Assembly (NCBI RefSeq): GCF_020567525.1
Contig: NZ_JAJCVI010000004.1
Location: 310,001-374,000, forward strand
Length of the DNA: 64,000 bases
From: Halorubellus salinus
GTDB lineage: Archaea > Halobacteriota > Halobacteria > Halobacteriales > Natrialbaceae
Direction: 5' to 3'
This document shows positions 50,470 through 58,810 of this stretch, one piece after another (the stretch's first letter is position 1; the number at the start of each line of letters is the position of its first letter). The position numbers and the translations under genes were made by a program. The notes below the pieces were generated by a model, which made no database searches, was not told where the DNA came from, and saw only the letters and a program-made list of their open reading frames with translations.

Positions 50470-50748
50470 ACGCGAACCACAGACCGCCCCCGTTCAAAAA
50501 TCTTCGTCACTCGACCCGGTTGTTTCTATAGTCTGCATATCGTTACGTTTGGCTATATACTACACGTAGTTCTCGGGTGCGGATGGGAGCGATATCGACG
50601 CACTTCGAGCCGGTTTGCTGTTGGGTTCTCGACGCCGTCGCCGGCACTTCTCGGCATTCTGGCGTCCGCGAGGGGAGCGCCATCGAGTCGACCAGGTCGA
50701 TATATAGGAATAGTCGGATTTATGGTCGGTGCTTGGATATCGACTGGC
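50470..50748. promoter_or_regulatory. Divergent promoter region of the two PhoU-family genes
   Basis: AT-rich islands occur at 50493-50504 (minus-strand TATA-like, AAGATTTTTG, about 28 nt before phoU), 50522-50572, and 50697-50726 (TATATAGG and TTTATGG, 28 nt before the AbrB-PhoU ATG). Phosphate-responsive sites may lie between, but no known box is clear. Confidence 0.45.
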
Positions 50749-51744
50749 ATGGAGACGCGCAAGGTGCAGGTGACCGGTGGGTCGACGTTCACCGTCTCGC
50801 TCCCGAAGGACTGGGCGACCGAGAACGGCGTGTCGGCGGGGACGACGGTCGAGTTCTACCCGGAGGACGACTCGCTGCTGTTGACGCCGAAGAGCGAGAC
50901 CGAGCGGACGCGCGGGACGCTCGACGTCACGAACCTCGAGGGCGAGCAGTTGACGCGCGCGGTGATGACGATGTACGTCTCCGGGTTCGACATCATCGAG
51001 CTCGAGGCGAACCGCATCACGACCGACCAGCGTCGCGCCATCCGGGAGGCCACGCAGGGCCTCGTCGGCGTCGAAGTCCTCGAGGAGACCGGCGACAGCG
51101 TCGTCATCCAGGACCTGCTCGACTCCTCGGAATTGAGCATCACGAACGCGGTGACGCGGATGCGCCTCATCGCGCAGTCGATGCTCGAGGACGCCGTGAC
51201 GGCGCTCGTCGAGAACGACGCGGACGTGGCGCGTGACGTCGTCGAGCGCGACGAGGACGTCGACCGCCTCTGGTTCGTCGTCTCCCGCATCTTCCGGTCG
51301 ACGCTCCGGTCGCCGCGGGCCGCCGAGGAACTCGGCGTGAGCCGCGAGGACTGCTTCGACTACCACTCGAGCGCGCGGCAACTCGAACGGATCGCGGACC
51401 ACGCGGCGAAGATCGGGAACCTCGCGCTCGACCTGGAGGGGATGGACGACGAGCTCGCGGGCGCGTTCGACGACCTGCACGAGGACGCGTCGAACGTCGT
51501 CGACCTGGCGATGGACGCGCTGTTCGAGGACGACGCGGACGAGGCGACGCGGCTCGCGAACCAGGCGCGAAAGGACATCCTCGACATCGACGAGCACACG
51601 CGACGCATCGACGAGTTGCTCCGGGAGCGCGACCCGCAGGTCGCACAGAGCCTCGGGCTCGTCGTCGACTCGCTCTCGCGGAGCGCGGACTACGGCGGGA
51701 ACATCGCCGAGACCGCGCTCCAGAAGGCCGCACCGAGCCCCTGA
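50749..51744 (+). CDS. AbrB-like/PhoU fusion protein, phosphate regulator
   Basis: The 331-residue protein starts with a SpoVT/AbrB-type DNA-binding hairpin (METRKVQVTGGSTFTVSLPK, GVSAGTTVEFYPEDD; residues 1-50) and continues with two PhoU-like helical bundles (for example LERIADHAAKIGNLALDLEG near 210-230). The fusion links phosphate sensing to DNA binding and probably controls phosphate-uptake genes in haloarchaea. ATG 50749 gives a standard AbrB start. A longer frame upstream has no matching sequence. Confidence 0.9.
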   Translation: METRKVQVTGGSTFTVSLPKDWATENGVSAGTTVEFYPEDDSLLLTPKSETERTRGTLDVTNLEGEQLTRAVMTMYVSGFDIIELEANRITTDQRRAIREATQGLVGVEVLEETGDSVVIQDLLDSSELSITNAVTRMRLIAQSMLEDAVTALVENDADVARDVVERDEDVDRLWFVVSRIFRSTLRSPRAAEELGVSREDCFDYHSSARQLERIADHAAKIGNLALDLEGMDDELAGAFDDLHEDASNVVDLAMDALFEDDADEATRLANQARKDILDIDEHTRRIDELLRERDPQVAQSLGLVVDSLSRSADYGGNIAETALQKAAPSP

Positions 51745-51844
51745 GCCGTCGAGCGCGTCGCTGGACCCATCAGGCGGGCGGAGACCTTTCGCTGGCGAGG
51801 CCGGACCGAGGGATTTTCGACGCTGTGGCGTGGAGTGTGGGGGT

Positions 51845-52825
51845 ATGACTGACGAACCCGCGGAGCGAATCGTGCCGGCGGTCCACGAGACGGCCGAGGA
51901 CATCGCGTCGATGGAGGTCCGGGGTGCGGCGACGATCGCGGACGCGGCCGCCGGTGCGCTCGCGACGCAGGCGGAGGCGTCGTCCGCGACGACGCCCGAC
52001 GCGTTCGAGGCGGAGCTGAAGGCGGCGGCGCGACGGCTCTACGAGACGCGACCGACGGCGGTGTCGCTCCCGAACGCACTCCGGTTCGTGCTCTGGGACA
52101 TGGAGGGCGGGAGCGTCGACGCGCTCCGCGAGAGCGTCGTCGAGAGCGCGGCGGGCTTCCAGACGGACCTGGCGGCGGCCCAGGACCGACTGGGTCGCAT
52201 CGGCGCGAACCGACTCCGGGACGGCGACGTCGTGATGACGCACTGTCACTCGACGGACGCGTTGTCGTGCGTGAAGGCCGCGCTCGACCAGGGCAAGGAC
52301 ATCTCGGCGGTCGTGAAGGAGACGCGACCGCGCAAGCAAGGGCACATCACCGCCGAACAGCTCCGCGAGTGGGGCGTGCCCGTGACGCTCGTCGTCGACA
52401 ACGCCGCGCGCCGGTACCTGGAGCGCGTCGACCACGTGCTCGTCGGCGCGGACTCCATCGCGGCCGACGGCAGCGTCATCAACAAGATCGGGACGTCGGG
52501 GCTCGCGGTGAACGCGCGCGACCGCGGCGTCCCCATCATGGTCGCCGCACAGACCATCAAACTCCACCCCGGAACGTTGACGGGCCACACCGTCGAGATC
52601 GAGAACCGCGACGAGAGCGAGGTGCTCGAGGACGCGGACCGAGACCGCATCACGGGCGGCGACCCGGACGATCCCGACCTCGTCGTCGAGAACCCGGCGT
52701 TCGACGTGACGCCACCGCGGTACGTCGACGCGATCGTCACCGAACGCGGCCAGTTCCCGCCGGAGAGCATCGTCACGCTCATGCGCGAACTGTTCGGGAC
52801 CGACGTTGGCGAACCCTGGGAGTAG
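51845..52825 (+). CDS. Ribose 1,5-bisphosphate isomerase
   Basis: The 326-residue eIF2B-alpha-like enzyme converts ribose 1,5-bisphosphate to ribulose 1,5-bisphosphate in archaeal nucleotide degradation. Catalytic residues characterised in Thermococcus correspond to Cys134 (MTHCHSTD) and Asp203 (VGADSI); GTSGLAVNARD and NKIGTS also match. Because haloarchaea use ribose phosphates, the product can feed a Rubisco-type or the non-carboxylating pentose bisphosphate pathway. A related eIF2B initiation-factor subunit would lack this motif pair. The PfkB kinase two genes downstream supports the pathway. Confidence 0.88.
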   Translation: MTDEPAERIVPAVHETAEDIASMEVRGAATIADAAAGALATQAEASSATTPDAFEAELKAAARRLYETRPTAVSLPNALRFVLWDMEGGSVDALRESVVESAAGFQTDLAAAQDRLGRIGANRLRDGDVVMTHCHSTDALSCVKAALDQGKDISAVVKETRPRKQGHITAEQLREWGVPVTLVVDNAARRYLERVDHVLVGADSIAADGSVINKIGTSGLAVNARDRGVPIMVAAQTIKLHPGTLTGHTVEIENRDESEVLEDADRDRITGGDPDDPDLVVENPAFDVTPPRYVDAIVTERGQFPPESIVTLMRELFGTDVGEPWE

Positions 52826-52929
52826 CGCTCGACGACCCGGCGAACCGCCGGATTCGGCGGATGCTCTCGTCGCGTCCGCGGGGGTCCCGACCGGAACCTT
52901 CTTTCCACTTCCCGTGCCGAGGATATGAC

Positions 52930-53793
52930 ATGGTTGGTGGCGTCTACACGATTCCGTCGCTGGTGTACGTGGTGCCGCTCCTCCTCGCGTTCTTCGGGGT
53001 AGCGGCACTCCTGTGGGCGATACAGCCCCCGACGACGGACTGGACGGTGGTGTCGTTCGCGCCGTGGATGGCCATCGGGTCGGTGCTGTTCCTGCTCGAC
53101 GGCCTCGAGGCGTACCCCGCCATCGTCGCGCCACTGTTCGGGCCGGTGACGGTGTACGTGACGACCGCCATCTTCGCGGGGTTCGTCTGGATCCTCATGA
53201 CGTTCGTCGCCGGCATCCGGAAGGGATTCGATATCTACTACGGCGTCGGCGTGTTCGGCGGTGGCGTCGCCCTGATGCTCGTCGTCTTCCTGTTCCTGAC
53301 GGGCATCAACGCGCAGACGTTCAACCCCGTCTATCCCGTGTTCGGGACGATCGTCGCGGCGCTCGTGACGGCGCTCGCGTGGGTCGTCCTCTCGCTGACG
53401 TATACGGACGTCGCGCGGTACACGGGGCGGACGGGCGCGTTCGTCGTGTTCGCGCATTCGCTCGACGGCGTGTCGACCGCGCTCGGGTACGACCTCCTGG
53501 GGGCGGGCGAACGCACGCCGCTGTCGCGGGTCATCCTCGAGTTCTCGGCGACTCTGCCGACCGCGGAGTACGTCGGCGCGGGCTGGCTGTTCGTGCTCGT
53601 GAAGGTCGTGCTCGCGCTCGTCATCGTCGCGGCGTTCCGCGAGTACCTGGAGGAGTCACCCCAGCGGGCTCGTCTGGTGCTCGCGTTCGTCGCGGCGGTC
53701 GGGTTCGGGCCGGGCGTGTACAACCTCCTCCAGTTCACGTTGACCGATCAGGAGATCGCGTTCGCGATCGTTCGCGCGCTCGGAGGTGCCTGA
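52930..53793 (+). CDS. DUF63 family membrane protein
   Basis: The 287-residue protein has about eight helices. RVILEFSATLPTAEYVGAGW and RKGFDIYYGVGV, together with DVARYTGRTGAFVVFAHSLDGVSTALGYD, are features of the archaeal DUF63 family; its function is unknown. ATG 52930 lies 104 bp after the isomerase. Its last codons overlap the start region of the kinase gene (GTG 53795 follows a Shine-Dalgarno sequence), so the two are probably co-transcribed. Confidence 0.85.
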   Translation: MVGGVYTIPSLVYVVPLLLAFFGVAALLWAIQPPTTDWTVVSFAPWMAIGSVLFLLDGLEAYPAIVAPLFGPVTVYVTTAIFAGFVWILMTFVAGIRKGFDIYYGVGVFGGGVALMLVVFLFLTGINAQTFNPVYPVFGTIVAALVTALAWVVLSLTYTDVARYTGRTGAFVVFAHSLDGVSTALGYDLLGAGERTPLSRVILEFSATLPTAEYVGAGWLFVLVKVVLALVIVAAFREYLEESPQRARLVLAFVAAVGFGPGVYNLLQFTLTDQEIAFAIVRALGGA

Positions 53794-53794
53794 C

Positions 53795-54670
53795 GTGCGC
53801 GTCCTGGTCGCCGGGCACGTGAACTGGGACGTGACGCTGCGCGTCGACCAGCTTCCGGAACCGGACGGCGAGTCGCGAATCCACGATCAGCGCTCCTCGG
53901 GCGGTGGGTCCGCGGCGAACGTCGCGTACGACCTGACGCTGCTGGACGTCCCCGCCGGTATCGTGGGGAGCGTCGGCGACGACGAGTACGGGTTCCTCGC
54001 GACGCGGGAACTGGAGGAGTCGGGCGTCGACCTGTCCGGGATGGCGCGCGTCGAGGACGCGGAGACGACGGTGAAGTACGTGCTCGTCGAGGAGGGCGGC
54101 GAGGTGTCGATGCTCGCGAACGACGGCGCGAACGAGGCGGTCGCGCCCGAGGACGTCGACGACGCGTTCGTCGCGAGCGCCGAGCACGTGCACCTGACGA
54201 GTCAGCGTCCGGACACGGCGGCGCACATCGCTCGCGTCGCGAGCGAGTCCGGGGCGACGGTGAGCGTCGACCCGGGGCGTCGGCTCGCGCACCGCGACTA
54301 CGGTGACGTCCTCGGGAACGCGGACGTGGTGTTCGTGAACGACAAGGAGGCAGAGGTCGTGCTCGACGCGCCGCCGAAGGAGGTGTTCGCGGGGCAGGTG
54401 CTCGTGGTCAAGCGCGGCGCGGCGGGTGCGGAGGTGCACGCGCCCGAGGGCCACTTCGAGCACCCGGGGTTCGGTATCGATCCCGTGGACACGACCGGGG
54501 CCGGGGACGCGTTCGCCGCGGCGTTCGTCGCGACGCGTCTCGACGGCGGCGACTACCACGCCGCGCTGGAGCGCGCGAACGCCGCCGGCGCGTACACCGC
54601 GAGCACGGACGGTGCGCGGCAGGCACCGACGAGCGACGCGCTCGACGCGTTCGTCGACGAACGGACGTAA
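53795..54670 (+). CDS. PfkB-family sugar kinase, candidate ribose-1-phosphate kinase
   Basis: About 291 residues. PfkB signatures: GGGSAANVAYDLTLL near residue 35, and DTTGAGDAFAAAF near the C-terminus with the catalytic Asp. It phosphorylates a sugar or nucleoside with ATP. GTG 53795 is preferred because GGAGGTG lies about 7 bases before it; an overlapping GTG at 53786 adds three residues. The proximity of ribose 1,5-bisphosphate isomerase suggests ribose-1-phosphate as substrate, which is known for a haloarchaeal member of this family. Ribokinase or cytidine kinase activity is the alternative. Confidence 0.8.
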   Translation: MRVLVAGHVNWDVTLRVDQLPEPDGESRIHDQRSSGGGSAANVAYDLTLLDVPAGIVGSVGDDEYGFLATRELEESGVDLSGMARVEDAETTVKYVLVEEGGEVSMLANDGANEAVAPEDVDDAFVASAEHVHLTSQRPDTAAHIARVASESGATVSVDPGRRLAHRDYGDVLGNADVVFVNDKEAEVVLDAPPKEVFAGQVLVVKRGAAGAEVHAPEGHFEHPGFGIDPVDTTGAGDAFAAAFVATRLDGGDYHAALERANAAGAYTASTDGARQAPTSDALDAFVDERT

Positions 54671-54727
54671 CGCACGCGGACGACGGTCGCCGCTGTCGGC
54701 GCGCCGTCGCTCGACGGCAGCGACCCG

Positions 54728-54901
54728 CTACGCCGCTTCTATCTCCTTGAGGTTCACGTCCTCGTAGCCGTCGGCCTGCGCGCGCTCGCTGGCCTTCTCG
54801 ATCGCTTCTTGCGTGTCGAACACGCCGTCCTCGACGGCGACGGTGTACGTCACGACGTCGTCCTGGTCTCCCACCCAGAGGTGGACGTCCACGTCCTGCA
54901 T
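54728..54901 (-). CDS. Acidic microprotein of unknown function (57 residues)
   Basis: A small frame from ATG 54899-54901 encodes MQDVDVHLWVGDQDDVVTYT and continues through VFDTQEAIEKASERAQADGY to a TAG at 54728-54730. It has strongly haloarchaeal codon usage and acidity, a beta-hairpin/helix pattern and no Cys. TTTTTC at about 54926-54930 on the minus strand may be its TATA-like site. It follows pyrF on the same strand. Confidence 0.7.
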   Translation of the reverse strand: MQDVDVHLWVGDQDDVVTYTVAVEDGVFDTQEAIEKASERAQADGYEDVNLKEIEAA

Positions 54902-54986
54902 GCCCGATGCGTCATCGCCCTGGCAGAAAAACGTTCGGCGCGGCCGACGTCGTGGGGTCCGCTGTCGCGACGTCCGCGGCCCGCGG

Positions 54987-55808
54987 TCAGCGGTGCTTCG
55001 CGAGCCGGCGCTTGAGGCGTTTGGCGGCGTCGCCGGCGGCGTCGAAGTACGCCTTCTCGCCGCTTGTGTTCTCGCCGGCGAAGATGATGCCCCGGGAGGA
55101 GTTCACGAGGCCGACGTCGCGGCCGTCGCGCTCGGCGAGGCCGTGTTCGACGGCGGCTTCGGCGTCCCCGCCCTGCGCGCCGACGCCCGGGACGAGGAAG
55201 GGGAGGTCGGGGACGAGGTCGCGGACCGCTTCGAGTTCGTCGGGCGTGGTCGCGCCGACGACGAGGCCGACGTTCCCGTGCTCGTTCCACGTGCTCGCGA
55301 GGCGCGCGACGTGCTCGTAGACGGTGCCGCCGTCCGCGAGCTCGTGGTCCTGAAGGTGCTTCCCGCCCGCGTTCGAGGTGCGACAGAGCACGAACACGCC
55401 CTTGTCCGCGCGGTCGAGGAACGGCTGGAGGCTGTCACGGCCCATGTAGGGGTTGACGGTGATGGCGTCGACGTCGTCGAGCACCTGCGCGTACTGGCGC
55501 GTGGTGTTCCCGATGTCCGCGCGCTTCGCGTCCAGGAGCACCGGGACGTCCTTCCCGTGAGCGTACGCGACGGTCTCCTGGAGCGCTCGCCAGCCGTCGG
55601 CGTCCTCGTAGAACGCCGCGTTCGGCTTGAAGCACGCCGCGTGCTCGTGGGTCGCGTCGATGACGCGGCGGTTGAACGCCCACCGCGGGAGGGCGTGGTC
55701 GGCGAGGAACTCGGGGATGCGCTCGGGGTCCGGGTCGAGGCCGACGGAGACGACGCTATCCGTCGACTCGATGCGGTCGGCGACGCGGTCGAAGAAACTG
55801 GCGGTCAT
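54987..55808 (-). CDS. pyrF: Orotidine 5'-phosphate decarboxylase
   Basis: The 273-residue enzyme makes UMP from OMP, the last step of pyrimidine synthesis. The active-site motif DAKRADIGNT (Asp93, Lys95, Asp98) is intact, as are VGLDPDPERIP at the start and VNSSRGIIFA for phosphate binding. The length fits the longer type found in actinobacteria and haloarchaea. ATG 55806-55808 begins the sequence properly; longer frames upstream lie in the promoter region. It is divergent from the antiporter pair. Confidence 0.95.
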   Translation of the reverse strand: MTASFFDRVADRIESTDSVVSVGLDPDPERIPEFLADHALPRWAFNRRVIDATHEHAACFKPNAAFYEDADGWRALQETVAYAHGKDVPVLLDAKRADIGNTTRQYAQVLDDVDAITVNPYMGRDSLQPFLDRADKGVFVLCRTSNAGGKHLQDHELADGGTVYEHVARLASTWNEHGNVGLVVGATTPDELEAVRDLVPDLPFLVPGVGAQGGDAEAAVEHGLAERDGRDVGLVNSSRGIIFAGENTSGEKAYFDAAGDAAKRLKRRLAKHR

Positions 55809-55946
55809 ACGAGCACGCGCTCGCCCGGCACAAATCGGTCTTTCCATTCCCCGCGTCACGGGCGGCGAGTCCGGCCGGCTCACGACGCCGTCGGTGGACG
55901 CGTCATCGTGGGAATCTTCAATACCGAGGCGGTCCCCGTTGTTGAC

Positions 55947-56429
55947 GTGACTGTCTACGAGACGGACGTGCCCGGAGTCGGCCGGAAGTTCGAACTGGAA
56001 CTCGGCGGTGGGTCGCGCCTCGTGGTTCTCCTGCATCACGACGGCCGCCGCGAGCTGTTCGTGCGACCCGACCCCGATGGCGACAGCGAGCGGTTCGCGG
56101 ACCTCACCGGCGAGCAGGCGCGAAAGCTCGGCGCCATCCTCGGCGGCGCGTACTTCCAGCCCGTCGAGTTCTCCAGTGCGAGCGTCCCGCTCGGCGACGC
56201 CATCATCGAGTGGGTGACGGTCCCGGAAGGGTCGCCGGTCGCCGGCGGGACGCTCGCGGACTCGAACCTCCGGGACGCCACCGGTGCGAGCGTCATCGCC
56301 GTCCAGCGCGGCCCGGACACCATCGCGAACCCGGACGCCGACACGACGCTCGAAGCCGGTGACGTCCTCGTCGCGCTCGGCACGCGCGACGAACACGCGG
56401 AACTGGAGTCGTTCGTGACCGCCGCGTAA
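55947..56429 (+). CDS. TrkA-C domain protein, KhtT-like regulatory subunit
   Basis: The 160-residue protein begins at GTG 55947 with MTVYETDVPGVGRKFELEL, the standard N-terminus of haloarchaeal KhtT-like proteins. A beta-rich N-terminal domain is followed by a TrkA-C (RCK_C) domain (LADSNLRDATGASVIAVQRG, LEAGDVLVALGT). These bind nucleotides and gate a K+/H+ antiporter at the cytoplasmic face. TCAATA is about 27 nt upstream of the GTG. It ends two bases before the antiporter gene, so they are co-transcribed. Confidence 0.9.
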   Translation: MTVYETDVPGVGRKFELELGGGSRLVVLLHHDGRRELFVRPDPDGDSERFADLTGEQARKLGAILGGAYFQPVEFSSASVPLGDAIIEWVTVPEGSPVAGGTLADSNLRDATGASVIAVQRGPDTIANPDADTTLEAGDVLVALGTRDEHAELESFVTAA

Positions 56430-56431
56430 CC

Positions 56432-57607
56432 GTGGCTGACCTCCTCCTCCAGGCAGGCATCGCCATCGCGGTGCTCGCCGTCGTCGGCCTGCTCGCCCAC
56501 CGGTTCGGGCAGTCCGTCATCCCCGCGTACATCGTCGTCGGCATCCTCGTCGGCCCGAACGCCCCCGTCGTCCAGGGCGTGTCGTTCAACCTCCTGGAGC
56601 GCTACGAGTTCATCACGCTGTTCGCGGAACTCGGCATCGTCCTCCTGCTGTTCTTCATCGGCCTGGAGTTCAGCGTCGACCGCCTGCTCGCACGACGCGG
56701 CGAGTTCACGCGCGCCGGCACCGTCGACTTCGTCGCGAACGCCGGCGTCGGCCTCGCCATCGCGCTCGCGTTCGGGTTCACGCCGCTCGAAGCGGCGTTC
56801 GTCGCCGGCATCGTCTACATCTCCTCGAGCGCCATCGTCACGAAGACCCTCGTCGACCTCGGGTGGGTCGCCGACCCCGAAGCCGAACCCGTCCTCGGCG
56901 TGCTCGTGTTCGAGGACCTCGTCATCGCGGTGTACCTCGCGATCGTCTCCGCGGTCGCCACGGGCGCCGGCGACCCCTTCACGTCCGTCGGCATCGCGCT
57001 CGCGTTCCTCGTCGTCCTGTTCGCGGTCGCGCGCTTCGGCGGCCCGGTCGCCGAACGCGTGTACGCGCACGACTCCGACGAACAGTTCATGCTCGGCGTG
57101 CTCGGGACGCTCGTCCTCCTCGGCGCCGTCGGCCTCGCCGCGGGCGTGAGCGAGGCCGTCGCCGCGTTCTTCCTCGGGATGGCGTTCAGCGAGACGACGC
57201 ACGTCGAACGCATCGAACGCATCCTGTCGCCCCCCAGGGACCTGTTCGCCGCGGTGTTCTTCCTCTCCATCGGCCTCCAGACCGACCTCGGGACCGTCCG
57301 GAGCGCGCTCGCACTCGTCGTCGTCGCCGTCGTCCTCACGACCGCGACCAAGCTCGCGTCCGCGTACTACGCCGGCCGGACGTACGGCCTCGACCAGCGA
57401 CGCTCCGTCCGCGTCGCGGTCGCGCTCGTCGCCCGCGGCGAGTTCTCGCTCGTCCTCGCCGCCATCGCCACGAGCGTCGGCACCGGTGCACTCGGCGAAG
57501 AGATCCCCGCGTTCGCCGTCGGCTACGTGCTCGCGATGAGTATCCTCGGCACGACGCTCATGCGGTACAGCGACGTCATCACCGACCGGCTCGCGGCGAC
57601 GAACTGA
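56432..57607 (+). CDS. Cation:proton antiporter, KhtU/KefB-like (CPA2)
   Basis: The 391-residue protein starts with GTG (MADLLLQAGIAIAVLAVVG) and has 12 helices of the Na+/H+ exchanger fold. The characteristic GLEFSVDRLL and the FEDLVIAVYLAI acid pair that forms the ion site are present; later SIGLQTDLG and VARGEFSLVLA match. It exchanges K+ (or Na+) for H+ across the membrane, controlled by the TrkA-C protein next to it. No cytoplasmic RCK domain is fused to it, matching the two-gene arrangement. Confidence 0.9.
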   Translation: MADLLLQAGIAIAVLAVVGLLAHRFGQSVIPAYIVVGILVGPNAPVVQGVSFNLLERYEFITLFAELGIVLLLFFIGLEFSVDRLLARRGEFTRAGTVDFVANAGVGLAIALAFGFTPLEAAFVAGIVYISSSAIVTKTLVDLGWVADPEAEPVLGVLVFEDLVIAVYLAIVSAVATGAGDPFTSVGIALAFLVVLFAVARFGGPVAERVYAHDSDEQFMLGVLGTLVLLGAVGLAAGVSEAVAAFFLGMAFSETTHVERIERILSPPRDLFAAVFFLSIGLQTDLGTVRSALALVVVAVVLTTATKLASAYYAGRTYGLDQRRSVRVAVALVARGEFSLVLAAIATSVGTGALGEEIPAFAVGYVLAMSILGTTLMRYSDVITDRLAATN

Positions 57608-57634
57608 GCGACCGTCCAACCCGTCACGTCGCGG

Positions 57635-58342
57635 TCAGGGCCGCTGGTCGCCCGCCTCGATACCGCTATCGGTGATCTGTAACTGGACGCTCTCGCCCGC
57701 GGCCTTCGCCCGATGCTTCTCGAGGGTCGCCTTCCGGTTCCCGCCCCGGTAGCGGTCGATGCGGACGACCGTCCCCGTCCAGTGCTCCAAGGTGTGCCCG
57801 CCGAGCGCGCGCGTCCGGTCGCTGTCCGGGTCGCTGAACACCTGGTTCGTCACGACCACCGCGAGGTCGTGCCGGCGCGCGAGCCCGAGGAGGTGCGTGA
57901 CCTGGTTCGCGACCTCGCGCAGCGAATCCCCGCCCTCGGCGTCGTTCCCGCGCTCCAGCCGGTAGAAGCCCGTGACGGAGTCGACGACGACGAGGTCCGC
58001 CTGCTCGGCGAACTCCGCGACGTCCTGCACCGCTTCGGCTTGCTCGTCGAAGTCGAGTGCGTCCTTCACCACGACGTTGCCCGTGACGTCCTTGAGGTCG
58101 ACGCCCGCCGCGTCCGCGGCCGCTGACGCGACGGCCTCGAAGCGGTCCAGGGACAGCCCCTCGGTGTCGACGTACACGACGAGCCCACCCGCCGCGGCGA
58201 CGCTGACGCTCGCCGAGAGCGCGACGTTCGTCTTCCCCGCCGCCGGCGGCCCGTACACCTGCGTGACCGTCCCGCGCTCCAGTCCACCGCCCAGGAGGTC
58301 GTCGAGCGGGTCACAGCCCGTCGAGATGACGCCGTCGTTCAC
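57635..58342 (-). CDS. radB: DNA repair and recombination protein RadB
   Basis: The 235-residue RecA/Rad51-family paralogue starts at GTG 58340-58342 (MNDGVISTGCDPLDDLLGGG), as in other haloarchaea. Walker A is GPPAAGKTN (about 31-39); Walker B is ADLVVVDSV. RadB assists RadA in recombination. It lacks the N-terminal domain of RadA. The ATG upstream is not needed. It converges on the antiporter pair and is separate from the following genes. Confidence 0.94.
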   Translation of the reverse strand: MNDGVISTGCDPLDDLLGGGLERGTVTQVYGPPAAGKTNVALSASVSVAAAGGLVVYVDTEGLSLDRFEAVASAAADAAGVDLKDVTGNVVVKDALDFDEQAEAVQDVAEFAEQADLVVVDSVTGFYRLERGNDAEGGDSLREVANQVTHLLGLARRHDLAVVVTNQVFSDPDSDRTRALGGHTLEHWTGTVVRIDRYRGGNRKATLEKHRAKAAGESVQLQITDSGIEAGDQRP

Positions 58343-58432
58343 GAGGGTACTGGGGACGGGACCGCACAAAAACGCACGGGAAGTGACGCGGCCGCCGCGA
58401 CCCCCAGCGACGACGCGCGACGCGGTCCGGCC

Positions 58433-58717
58433 TCAGCAGCTCGGTTGCTTCAGGAGCGTGTCCTCGGCCGTGTCCGTGTCCGCGGTCCGCACGTACCGCT
58501 CGCCGTCGCGCTCGACGGCCGCGAGCTGGAAGCGCTCGCCCCTGTAGGAGACGACGATGACCTTCTCGTCCTCCGCGATCATCTCGTGGACCTCCGCGGG
58601 CGTCCGCGTCGCGATACTGCCCGAGCGCGTCGTGAACCCGATCTCTTCGATGCACCGACAGTCGTCCACGTCGGCGTCGTAGTCCATGCTCACGCACGCG
58701 ACCTCGTAGCTCGCCAT
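58433..58717 (-). CDS. DUF3892-like protein
   Basis: The 94-residue protein from ATG 58715-58717 (MASYEVACVSMDYDADVDDC) has an antiparallel beta pattern (VIVVSYRGERFQLAAVERDGERY) and several Cys (DDCRC, final QPSC). It matches the DUF3892 family, of unknown function. A T-run (CACAAAAAC) between it and radB may be its terminator or the radB promoter. Confidence 0.75.
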   Translation of the reverse strand: MASYEVACVSMDYDADVDDCRCIEEIGFTTRSGSIATRTPAEVHEMIAEDEKVIVVSYRGERFQLAAVERDGERYVRTADTDTAEDTLLKQPSC

Positions 58718-58739
58718 ACCACCTGTTTGGACGGCCACA

Positions 58740-58746
58740 CAAAAAG
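58740..58746 (-). terminator. T-run after the halocin-like gene
   Basis: A run of T on the minus strand (AAAAAG on the plus strand) follows the halocin precursor stop by about 65 nt, after C-rich sequence. It is before the start of the DUF3892-like gene. Confidence 0.4.
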
Positions 58747-58810
58747 GGGGTCCGGTCGACTGACCCGGGACGGGACGCCTTCCGGACGAGCGCCGGGGCA
58801 GGCTGTGGGA

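Noticed and set aside
51845-52825. Translation initiation factor eIF2B subunit
   Set aside because: The Cys and Asp of R15P isomerase are present in context and the length matches, so the metabolic enzyme is the better call.
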